Shown: positions 8,921 through 15,523 of the stretch, in pieces
Position numbering within the stretch: the stretch's first letter is position 1
How the letters are laid out: every line of letters starts with the position of its first letter
Assembly (NCBI GenBank): GCA_038317685.1
Contig: JBBQBQ010000020.1
Coordinates: forward strand, 1 to 22,702
DNA: 22,702 nt
Source: JBBQBQ01 sp038317685
GTDB taxonomy: Bacteria; Desulfobacterota; Desulfuromonadia; Desulfuromonadales; DDH964
Direction of reading: 5' to 3'
Made by a program: the position numbers and the translations under genes
The notes under the pieces: model-generated
Seen by the model: the letters and a program-made list of their open reading frames with translations, nothing else
Database searches by the model: none
Told to the model about the DNA's origin: nothing

Positions 8921-9703
8921 TTAACTGGAATGCTCCTTGTGAGGCGCTTCATCGACCCAGTATCCCTGACGATTGTAATGTCGATGCAGTCCGGTCTCAT
9001 AATCCCGAGTTAGAAGAGAATCCTCCGTGTATTCCGGTGATTGTTTGATGGTCTGACGAGTAAGGTTGACGAAAACCTTCGACTCCTCCCAACTAACTCG
9101 CTCGATCCATTTCGGTGAAACCGGGACTTTTTTTCCCGGCCACCAGTTCTGTGTATCGATGATCAGATAACGAATTGCCCAGGTCTCGTCATCGATGATG
9201 AAATCATCGACGTGGCCAATCTCGTCGTCTGAGGCTTGAATGTGATAGCTACTCACTTCATGAGTGCTCCGTAAATGGGGATCCCACGTTGTTTTTTCAC
9301 CTTGAGCGGCTTCCCTCAATTCTTCACGATCATCCACAATGATGGGATAAGAGTAGGCCCCCCACAAGTAAGGTCCATCCCAGTACATTGGCCATCCATA
9401 ATACCCGTAGTAAGCCTCCTCGAATTGTAGCGAGACAGGTTTGTCGCTGTTCAAAGATGGACTGTCTTCGATCTGCTTTTTGGTTAAATCGACAACGATG
9501 TCTTTAGAATCATTATTCACAGCAACCAGCGCATAAGGGGAAATCAGCACCTGTCTTCCCGTAAGCCAGTTCCCCGTGTCTATAACCAGATAGCGAACGG
9601 TCCAATGCCGGTCGTCGAAATAGAATTCCTTGATCTTTCCGATCATCTCCCCGTCGGTGTTTTCCAATGGATAACCCTGCAATCTTTTAGCTTTGTTTAA
9701 CAT
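8921..9703 (-). CDS. Double PRC-barrel domain protein
   Basis: This 260-aa soluble protein has no signal peptide and two PRC-barrel-like repeats, at about 7-80 and 145-222. The repeats align by eye: FDDRHWTVRYLVIDTGNW in the first matches IDDETWAIRYLIIDTQNW in the second, each followed by a Gly-Lys/Arg-rich turn and VSP or ISP. A linker rich in Tyr, Trp and Gly (about 97-118) separates them. PRC-barrels occur in photosynthetic reaction centre H subunits, in RimM and in many stress-related proteins, where they mediate protein or membrane contacts. No function can be assigned here. AGGAG lies 7 bases before the ATG. The gene sits between DUF4396 and xfp, and its base composition is more AT-rich than that of xfp. 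Confidence 0.85.
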   Translation of the reverse strand: MLNKAKRLQGYPLENTDGEMIGKIKEFYFDDRHWTVRYLVIDTGNWLTGRQVLISPYALVAVNNDSKDIVVDLTKKQIEDSPSLNSDKPVSLQFEEAYYGYYGWPMYWDGPYLWGAYSYPIIVDDREELREAAQGEKTTWDPHLRSTHEVSSYHIQASDDEIGHVDDFIIDDETWAIRYLIIDTQNWWPGKKVPVSPKWIERVSWEESKVFVNLTRQTIKQSPEYTEDSLLTRDYETGLHRHYNRQGYWVDEAPHKEHSS

Positions 9704-9775
9704 ATTAGTGCTCCTTTCGTTGTTTGAGTTGCGTTTGCAATAGCTGCTGTCGCCGGGCTAGCGCGCCTGATTCTA

Positions 9776-10636
9776 CTAAAAGCCGCCGAATATAATCGCC
9801 ATAGACAGCCCAAACCCAAATACAATAAACGAGAGTATTGTCATCCCTGTGAGGACGCTTTTTGAAACCATTGTTTCATCACTATCCATTGAGGACGCGG
9901 CCTTTTCTTGTGCAACGCCTGAGTGTTCACCGGGCGGGCGAGTGTCTTTCATCTTTGCAGGCGCTTCAGCGTTTACGGACTCCTCCGGTGATGGCACCGT
10001 CATCATGCCATGCTTCAGGCGACGGGATACCAACCACCAGTTCATGGGATAGGCGGTGATGAAACCGACAAGAAGCGCCATGGACATAATGAACCAGAAT
10101 GCCGGCCCGGTCGGATCGCGGCTCGTCGGAACACTTTTAGTTGCGATAATCATTACCGGCACCATGCCGGCCATGAGGCAGTTCATAGACAGCAACTCCG
10201 GAAAGAACGTGCTGGTGAGCGAACGCCTGTATGAACCACCTGCCATATCCCGCATGAATAGAGCTTGGAAAATACTCCAACCAAAGGCGGAACCCAACGC
10301 ATACTCCAGCGCAACATCTGTAACTTTGTTTAAATGGAACAGGCTGGCGATGACCGCGCCTGCCAGGATGCCCACCCCATCACCAGCGACACAATGCATG
10401 GTGGAGCCCAGAACCTGTCTCCACCGTACCGCAACGTAGCGTTCGTGCAGTCCGGGGAGTGGTTCGCGACAACCCAATACATACAGAAATGCCCCCAATG
10501 GGCCCGTGTAGGCGGTGAGCAATACGAACCCCCACTTGAGGACTGGTGATTCCGGTGTGGTACGAATATCAACCACCACAAACAACAGCGACAACGCTGT
10601 CAGCAGGAACCACAGAAGCATTACGCCATCAAGCAT
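9776..10636 (-). CDS. DUF4396 family integral membrane protein
   Basis: This 286-aa protein has about seven hydrophobic segments, near 5-22, 35-55, 84-100, 110-127, 148-165, 178-196 and 262-284. Conserved-looking features are HCVAGDGVGI (81-90), FFPELLSMN (144-152) with a Met-rich stretch after it, and YPMNWWLV followed by LKHGMM (196-212). This matches the DUF4396 family as I remember it; its function is unknown. A hydrophilic loop (about 213-257) precedes the last helix. The His and Met residues in and near membrane segments could bind a metal, which is inference. The ATG has GGAGG five bases upstream, and the gene follows the 50-aa peptide gene by 39 bp. Confidence 0.8.
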   Translation of the reverse strand: MLDGVMLLWFLLTALSLLFVVVDIRTTPESPVLKWGFVLLTAYTGPLGAFLYVLGCREPLPGLHERYVAVRWRQVLGSTMHCVAGDGVGILAGAVIASLFHLNKVTDVALEYALGSAFGWSIFQALFMRDMAGGSYRRSLTSTFFPELLSMNCLMAGMVPVMIIATKSVPTSRDPTGPAFWFIMSMALLVGFITAYPMNWWLVSRRLKHGMMTVPSPEESVNAEAPAKMKDTRPPGEHSGVAQEKAASSMDSDETMVSKSVLTGMTILSFIVFGFGLSMAIIFGGF

Positions 10637-10675
10637 TTTCCCCTCCGCTGTTTTTGTGCCACACTGCCTGGCAGT

Positions 10676-10828
10676 TCACTGCACAGGGCAGGCGATGAAC
10701 TCACGACTTTTACTGGACAGCTTGATAATAGTGACAACCACCAGGACCGCCGTGAGTGCGACTACCGCCCAAAGCCAAATCCTTTCGCCCGCCCAGCCAC
10801 CCATCCATGCGGCAGTATGGTTCATCAT
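10676..10828 (-). CDS. Small single-span membrane protein, 50 aa
   Basis: This short reading frame starts ATGATG at 10828 and ends TGA at 10676. A strong GGGGGG lies four bases before the start. The peptide begins MMNHTAAWMGGWAG, has one hydrophobic helix (about 18-36, WLWAVVALTAVLVVVTIIK), then a basic segment (KLSSKSR). It lies 39 bp upstream of the DUF4396 gene on the same strand, so it is probably co-transcribed and may be a partner subunit. Its ribosome binding site, helix and position favour a real gene, but I cannot name a family. Confidence 0.6.
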   Translation of the reverse strand: MMNHTAAWMGGWAGERIWLWAVVALTAVLVVVTIIKLSSKSREFIACPVQ

Positions 10829-10884
10829 TAAGCCCCCCGTTCGCATTGTTAATTCTAAATTTATTCTTCAGTGTCTCTTGTGTA

Positions 10885-12297
10885 TTAAAACATAAACCAA
10901 GCAAGCGCATAGAGCGTGTTGTTATCGGAAGCATTCCTGCCGAATCCGTCATAGTTTGAATGAGCGCCGTTGAACTTGTTATAGATTATGTACTGAAGAG
11001 AAATCTTGGTCTGTTCCCATGGCAGGTAATCCGCCTCAAGAATAAAACCGTTACTGTTGGGACTGCCCGTTCTACTTCCATCGCCCGGGTTAGAGGAATA
11101 GAGCAGCGGGTCTGTTTTCCCTGTCGTGGAAAAATAGCCTGCCGATCCACCAATATCGCCCATATGGCTCCTGTAGTAATAATTCAGGTTCATTCTGAAT
11201 GTATTCAGGAAGTCAGAGTGGTTTGCCGTATTCCCGGCGAGAAAGCTTGCCTTCCAGTCCTGGTCCTCATGAATCCATGTGGCGTGCGCCGTAATAATAT
11301 GCTTCCCCGCTTTGGCCTTATGTTCGTTGTCCATTTGCGTATGCTCTTGCATCTGTTCCGGTTCAATAGTCCCCATGAACTGATATTGAGCGTCAAAAGC
11401 GATGTCTGTAAAGCGGTCTGTCGGGCCGCTTGTATTACCGGCGGGAAAGATATCAGCCTGCATGCCATACGTGCCTATGGTAAAGAAGTGGTTTTTCCAC
11501 CGTTGTTCCAATGCCAGACGCCAGTAAGGGACTGCACCGTCCACTACCTGATCAGTAGTGGTACCTGCACCCAATGGTTGGGTAATGCCGTTCCTGGCCG
11601 TGCGGTAGACAGTCCCTTCCAGATAAATCAAATTGTTCCAGAAGACATAGGCACCGATGCCGCCTACTTGCTGGTCTAAAGCCCCGTCGATTATCGTACC
11701 AGCGGCGGGAGTTGAGGCAACGCCTGACGAAGCAGAAGGCAATCTCCACGCTGGAGTGGAATTCCAGACATCTTGCGCTGTCGGACTATTATTGAGCGTA
11801 AGCCCGTAAATCAGGTTTTTGTCCCCGACGATGGTGTTATTTGAATAACGTATGTCTGTTATGTCCAGGAAAACCTTGTTGCTGACGCCATCGTAGGTGC
11901 CCTGCACAAAAGCGCCTACATTATCGTAAATTCGGCCTCCGTAAAATAAGCTCAACTGCTGCGGCAGATTTATTCTATCGGTAGCCCTGTTGGTGGAGTC
12001 AAAAGGAGCAACCCCGGAAGTCAGTCCCTTAGCGTCCGTATAAGTTATCTGCGCCATACCCGCCAACGGAGGAGGGAATTCATATGGCTTGCCGCTTTTG
12101 CTCAGCACATAACCGCCAAGTTTGAAGATCCGTCCAAAGGGCGTCAACTCCGGGAATATGGTATGACATTCATTACACTGCATACCTGTTTGCCTGGCAA
12201 AACTCGGTACTGCCTGGGCAGTGTTTAACGGCAAAAGTTGCAATAACCCGACCACTATGAGAAGAAAGAATACTTTTCCAAGTTTGTTCCTGATCAT
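10885..12297 (-). CDS. Monoheme cytochrome-porin fusion, Cyc2-like outer-membrane protein
   Basis: This 470-aa exported protein has a signal peptide (1-29, ending AQA). Immediately after it comes one haem c motif, CNECH (41-45), in the context PSFARQTGMQ before it and TIFPELTPFGRIFKLGGY after it. The rest (about 75-470) looks like alternating beta strands with aromatic girdles, and the chain ends in AWFMF. A terminal Phe is typical of outer-membrane beta-barrels. A single N-terminal haem fused to a porin is the architecture of Cyc2 iron oxidases and related proteins of uncertain role. The ATG overlaps the stop of the upstream cytochrome c gene (ATGA, 12294-12297), with GGGAGGG as ribosome site, which implies coupled synthesis. 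Electron transfer across the outer membrane is inferred. Iron oxidation is possible but not shown. Confidence 0.75.
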   Translation of the reverse strand: MIRNKLGKVFFLLIVVGLLQLLPLNTAQAVPSFARQTGMQCNECHTIFPELTPFGRIFKLGGYVLSKSGKPYEFPPPLAGMAQITYTDAKGLTSGVAPFDSTNRATDRINLPQQLSLFYGGRIYDNVGAFVQGTYDGVSNKVFLDITDIRYSNNTIVGDKNLIYGLTLNNSPTAQDVWNSTPAWRLPSASSGVASTPAAGTIIDGALDQQVGGIGAYVFWNNLIYLEGTVYRTARNGITQPLGAGTTTDQVVDGAVPYWRLALEQRWKNHFFTIGTYGMQADIFPAGNTSGPTDRFTDIAFDAQYQFMGTIEPEQMQEHTQMDNEHKAKAGKHIITAHATWIHEDQDWKASFLAGNTANHSDFLNTFRMNLNYYYRSHMGDIGGSAGYFSTTGKTDPLLYSSNPGDGSRTGSPNSNGFILEADYLPWEQTKISLQYIIYNKFNGAHSNYDGFGRNASDNNTLYALAWFMF

Positions 12298-12671
12298 TTT
12301 TCATCCCTCCCTCGATCATTGTTCTGAGTTGCTTTTTTGAAAGTGTGAGACAGATACTCGATAATGGCCTTTATATCAGCGGGCGTCAGGTCAAATGCCG
12401 GCATCATCTCCTTGCCTTGTTTGATTGTGTCTTCAATTTTTACCTCAGCATTGCCCTGCCAAAACTTGGAATCGGTGAAGTCAACAGGGTGCCCCAGTAG
12501 AGGTTCAGCCGCCGGTCCTTTCCCGTCTCCTCTCATTCCATGGCAAAACTGGCATTTGTCCGTGTAAAGTGTTTTTCCTTTGTCGTTTTCGTTCCCCGCA
12601 TCGCCTTTGGCTTGAAAAGGTGTTATCCCGATGAATATTGATACCGCCGTACACATAAGTATTTTCTTCAT
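12294..12671 (-). CDS. Periplasmic monoheme cytochrome c
   Basis: This 125-aa protein has a signal peptide (about 1-22, ending FQA), one haem motif CQFCH (40-44), and GRGDGKGP-like spacing after it (MRGDGKGPAAEPL). A likely axial Met lies in KEMMPAF (about 79-80), and a C-terminal helix begins DIKAIIEYL. This is the class I small cytochrome c pattern. An open frame continues upstream to 12782, but the start at 12671 is chosen because GGGGAGG lies 8 bases before it and a clean signal peptide follows. The stop overlaps the start of the cytochrome-porin gene. The likely role is to carry electrons between that outer-membrane protein and periplasmic or inner-membrane partners. Confidence 0.88.
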   Translation of the reverse strand: MKKILMCTAVSIFIGITPFQAKGDAGNENDKGKTLYTDKCQFCHGMRGDGKGPAAEPLLGHPVDFTDSKFWQGNAEVKIEDTIKQGKEMMPAFDLTPADIKAIIEYLSHTFKKATQNNDRGRDEK

Positions 12672-12679
12672 GAAATTAT

Positions 12680-12686
12680 CCTCCCC
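12680..12686 (-). promoter_or_regulatory. Ribosome binding site that sets the cytochrome c start
   Basis: GGGGAGG on the - strand lies 8 bases before ATG 12671. It favours this start over the longer in-frame start at 12782, which has no signal peptide. Confidence 0.7.
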
Positions 12687-12849
12687 TTTTTGACGTATGG
12701 ACTTTTTAGATCTTTTCAGAGACTTACTCGTATATGGCGCGAAAACCGTCGAAAAGATTTTCCCAGGGCGTGATATGAACATTCGCCGTCCTGGTCAGCA
12801 CCCCGTCGAGATCGAACGGGAGCGCCCGGAGTCTCGCGGGGAGAGTGTG

Positions 12850-13023
12850 ATGACGATTTTCATCAGTTCCGCAGCTCTTTTCTCCACAAGCCTCTTTTTT
12901 TATCTTTCTGACAATATTCTTTCAGCCATTCTTGTTGTTCTCATGATCATGTTTCCTGTTACGTGCAAGACCCTTGTGGAAGAACCCGTGGGGATCATAA
13001 ATGGGCAATGGTCGTTTGCATAA
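12850..13023 (+). CDS. Possible 57-aa hydrophobic protein
   Basis: A short + strand frame begins at ATG 12850, with GGGGAG about 6 bases upstream. It encodes a peptide with one or two hydrophobic segments (about 3-18 and 22-38), then KTLVEEPVGIINGQWSFA at the C-terminus. It is antisense to everything around it and I recognise no family. An open frame extends upstream to 12697 but lacks a ribosome site there. It could be chance, since AT-rich spacers easily yield hydrophobic frames. Confidence 0.25.
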   Translation: MTIFISSAALFSTSLFFYLSDNILSAILVVLMIMFPVTCKTLVEEPVGIINGQWSFA

Positions 13024-13099
13024 GTATGAGGCTTCGCTCTTTTTTCAAAAGCAACTATTGCTTCCGAGAGCCGCTGGGGCAAAGCCTCTATGATACTAG

Positions 13100-13525
13100 C
13101 TAGTTATGCCTTTCCATTCCGGACATCCTTTTTTGAATCTCCGCCATTCTATTCTGCATTTTCTTCATCTCTTTAGCTGAGACCTTACCTTTACCCATTG
13201 CCTTCGACATTTCCATCATCTGATGCGACATATCTTTCATGACGCCAGACATCGTCTTCATGTTGCCTGCAGGCATGTCTTTCATCACGCCGGACATCTT
13301 GCCCATCGTCTCGGACATCTGATTCGACATACCCGTCATGTCGCCCATCATCTGGTCGTGTTCCATCATCCCGCCGTGTTTCGTCATTTGACCGTGCTCC
13401 ATCATCTGGCCTTGCTGCGTACCGCCTTTCTGGTCTTCCATCATACCTCCGCCCGTCTGGGCAAATGCAAATGAACTGCCGAGAAGGAAAACGATAAGGC
13501 TGATTCCAATTGCTAGCTTCTTCAT
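13100..13525 (-). CDS. Methionine-rich exported protein
   Basis: This 141-aa protein has a clear signal peptide (1-22, ending FAFA). The mature part of 119 residues contains 29 Met, plus several His concentrated in MMEHGQM, KHGGMMEHDQM and similar units. A short repeat MSGVMKDM occurs at 77-84 and 92-99. The region from about 60 to the end looks helical and amphipathic, and I see no Cys. Met/His-rich periplasmic proteins often bind copper or silver; that role is inference. No family is recognised with confidence. The start is the ATG at 13525, supported by AAGGAGG six bases upstream, rather than the in-frame ATG at 13546. The gene lies 109 bp after ackA and before the cytochromes. Confidence 0.8.
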   Translation of the reverse strand: MKKLAIGISLIVFLLGSSFAFAQTGGGMMEDQKGGTQQGQMMEHGQMTKHGGMMEHDQMMGDMTGMSNQMSETMGKMSGVMKDMPAGNMKTMSGVMKDMSHQMMEMSKAMGKGKVSAKEMKKMQNRMAEIQKRMSGMERHN

Positions 13526-13531
13526 GTAAAA

Positions 13532-13538
13532 CCTCCTT
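13532..13538 (-). promoter_or_regulatory. Ribosome binding site of the Met-rich protein gene
   Basis: AAGGAGG on the - strand lies 6 bases before ATG 13525. It decides the start against the upstream ATG at 13546, and the signal peptide then begins directly with MKK. Confidence 0.8.
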
Positions 13539-13634
13539 GGTTGCATAAGTTAATTTCAAATATCTTCCGAGAAACCCTTCACACACCCTTTTTCGTCATA
13601 TCATAGACATCCCCCCTTTTTTCGCAATAAAGAT

Positions 13635-14867
13635 TCATTTCACCCCATGGTCCGAATCCTTTTTTCCACTGGCCATGCCCAGACCGAGAACTCGACAGAG
13701 CGTTTTCGCGATCATCCATTCTTCATCCGTATGAATAACGCGGACTGTGACCCGGCTGGCATCAGAGGAAATCAGACCGGCTCTGGCAGCGTTTTCCTTC
13801 TTTTCGAGTTCGATGCCCAGAAATCCCAGTCCTTCGCAGATCCGGGCGCGTACCTTGGGCGCATTCTCCCCGATGCCGCCGGCGAACACCAGCGTGTCCA
13901 GTCCGCCCAGCGCCGCCGCGAACGCACCGATCCATTTCTTCACCTGGTAACAAAACAATGCGACCGCCTCTGCCGCACGTATGTCTTCGTTTTCGCGTTG
14001 GAGCAGCTCACCCATGTCGGAACTGGTCTCCGACAAGCCGAGCAGCCCGGACTGAAAATTGACCATTTCGTTGAATTGCTTTGCGTTCATTTTTTCAGTC
14101 CGCGCCAAATACCAAACCAGCCCAGGATCGAGATCACCCGAGCGGGTGCCCATCGGCACCCCTGAAGTCGGCGTAAAGCCCATGGAGGTATCCACGGGTT
14201 TCCCGTCGTGCACCGCCGCCAGGCTCGCCCCGTTACCCAGGTGGGCGAGGATGACCCGGCCCCGAGCCGTTTCCAGTCCCGCCAAACGCGCCAGTTCTTC
14301 CATCAGGAATGCGTACGACAGACCATGAAACCCATAGCGGTGAACTCCCTTTGCATCGTACCGGCGCGGGATCGGCAAGAGACGCGCCACGCGCGGCATG
14401 TCTCGATGGAACGCGGTGTCGAAACACGCCACTTGAGGCAGATCGGGAAACCGATGATGAAACGCTTCGGTCAACAGGATCTCCTCCGGTAGATGCTGCG
14501 GATCGAACGCTTCGAGCTGATGTAACTCTTCGACCATCTCCGGTGTGATCCGTTGCGGTTCGCTGTACTTCGGCCCGCCATGGACCACGCGATGCCCTAC
14601 TGCGGTCAACTCGCCGCGTCCGATCTGTTCCACAACCCAATCCATCAACACTCCGACCGCCGCCGTGTGGTCCGGCGCAATTATCGGCCGCGAGAAGTTA
14701 TCGGCCTTGTGCAAGCCTTTCACCGCAAAGTTGGGCGCCGGCATTCCAATCCGCTCGATCCCGCCCTCAAGAACCCGCCGCAAGGATGATTCTACCTTGA
14801 ACAACGCGAACTTGATGCTCGACGAGCCGCCGTTGATCGTCAGGATGCGTGGGTTAGCTGGTCTCAA
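13635..14867 (-). CDS. ackA: Acetate kinase
   Basis: This 410-aa cytosolic enzyme would convert acetyl phosphate plus ADP to acetate plus ATP. Numbered from the TTG start, it shows NGGSSS (12-17), HRVVHGG (92-98), the catalytic Asp150 in FDTAFH, GFHGLSY (179-185), HLGNGAS (209-215), Arg242 in GTRSGD, FAGGIGEN near 328-335 and the metal-binding Glu383 in HTDEE. All key residues are present and length is standard. TTG at 14867 is preferred because AAGGAG lies six bases before it and little precedes the first beta strand. ATG at 14885 would add six residues but has no good ribosome site. Either start lies inside the 3' end of the HAD gene, so translation is coupled. AckA would use the acetyl phosphate made by phosphoketolase. 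Secondary roles in propionate or butyrate metabolism cannot be excluded. Confidence 0.95.
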   Translation of the reverse strand: MRPANPRILTINGGSSSIKFALFKVESSLRRVLEGGIERIGMPAPNFAVKGLHKADNFSRPIIAPDHTAAVGVLMDWVVEQIGRGELTAVGHRVVHGGPKYSEPQRITPEMVEELHQLEAFDPQHLPEEILLTEAFHHRFPDLPQVACFDTAFHRDMPRVARLLPIPRRYDAKGVHRYGFHGLSYAFLMEELARLAGLETARGRVILAHLGNGASLAAVHDGKPVDTSMGFTPTSGVPMGTRSGDLDPGLVWYLARTEKMNAKQFNEMVNFQSGLLGLSETSSDMGELLQRENEDIRAAEAVALFCYQVKKWIGAFAAALGGLDTLVFAGGIGENAPKVRARICEGLGFLGIELEKKENAARAGLISSDASRVTVRVIHTDEEWMIAKTLCRVLGLGMASGKKDSDHGVK

Positions 14868-15501
14868 GGATAACTCCTTCGTCATTCTGCAATCCGAACG
14901 CCGCCAGTTTGGCGCAAGTGGATGGGTAACCCGTGTGACAAATGCTGCGGATGCCCAAACTTTCCGCGACTTGAACAAACAACGGCTGGTCATCAATAAA
15001 CACGACTTGTTCGGGTGATACCTGGGCGATATCCAATGCCAGTTGAAAAATTTCCGCGTCGGGCTTGCGCATGTGGATAAAGCAGGAAGAAATAAAAAAA
15101 TCTACAAATTCACCCAGCTTGAAAGTTTGAATCCGATAGGTATTCAGTTCGCGCGCTTCGTTGCTGACCACGGCGATTTTCAATCCATAGCGTGATTTGA
15201 GTCGGCGCGCCAATTCAATCATCTCGGGATGGGGTTGCGACTGTGCGAACAGGAAGCGCCGAAATTCAGCCAAGGTGAAAGGTCGCCTTTTGTAGAAGAC
15301 CACCAGATTTAAATATTCTTCCAGGGTGAGTTTTCCATCCTCAAAGGTTTCAAAAAGCAAGTGGTGGCGGTTCTCCTGTTCCGTTAATTCCAGCTTGAAT
15401 TTCCGCGCGGCCCGTTTGCGGGCATGATGGTCCCAGCCATCGGTCAGCAAAACGTTGCCGATGTCCAGAAACAAGGTTGTGATTGAACTGCCCTTTTTCA
15501 T
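14854..15501 (-). CDS. HAD-family phosphatase, YihX-like
   Basis: This 215-aa haloacid-dehalogenase-fold hydrolase is cytosolic. Motif I is FLDIGNVLL with nucleophile Asp13, motif II is Ser113 in VVSNEARE, motif III is Lys146 in MRKPDAEIF, and motif IV is FIDD (Asp170, Asp171). A helical cap lies between motifs I and II. The second motif I Asp of most HAD phosphatases is Gly here (D-x-G-N), the same form as in E. coli YihX, an alpha-D-glucose-1-phosphate phosphatase. The C-terminal half also resembles YihX by eye. It lies just upstream of ackA, with which it overlaps, and 22 bp after the GH13 gene in a glucan operon. Release of glucose from glucose-1-phosphate is therefore a reasonable guess, not proven. 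GGGAG precedes the ATG. Confidence 0.85.
   Translation of the reverse strand: MKKGSSITTLFLDIGNVLLTDGWDHHARKRAARKFKLELTEQENRHHLLFETFEDGKLTLEEYLNLVVFYKRRPFTLAEFRRFLFAQSQPHPEMIELARRLKSRYGLKIAVVSNEARELNTYRIQTFKLGEFVDFFISSCFIHMRKPDAEIFQLALDIAQVSPEQVVFIDDQPLFVQVAESLGIRSICHTGYPSTCAKLAAFGLQNDEGVILETS
14874..14879 (-). promoter_or_regulatory. Ribosome binding site favouring a TTG start for ackA
   Basis: AAGGAG on the - strand lies six bases before TTG 14867 and inside the HAD gene. It supports the TTG start over the ATG at 14885. Confidence 0.6.
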
Positions 15502-15523
15502 TCAAGCTCCCGCAAATCGATTC

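Larger units (their letters stand above)
12672..13099. other. 428-bp gap in the - strand gene chain
   Basis: This gap separates the Met-rich gene from the cytochrome c gene. It should hold the terminator of the first and the promoter of the second, but I find no convincing consensus for either. Structures seen are a hairpin AAGCAA-cta-TTGCTT at about 13050-13064, flanked by a distant inverted pair GAGGCTT (about 13028) and AAGCCTC (about 13081), and the palindrome ACTAGCTAGT at 13095-13104. A possible small + strand gene is listed separately. Confidence 0.4.

Noticed and set aside
12672..12782. N-terminal extension of the cytochrome c frame
   Set aside because: The extension is basic and lacks a ribosome site, and it would bury the signal peptide; the start at 12671 has GGGGAGG at good spacing.
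13050..13064. Hairpin AAGCAA-cta-TTGCTT as terminator of the Met-rich gene
   Set aside because: On the - strand it is followed by an A-rich rather than a T-rich run, so it does not fit an intrinsic terminator.
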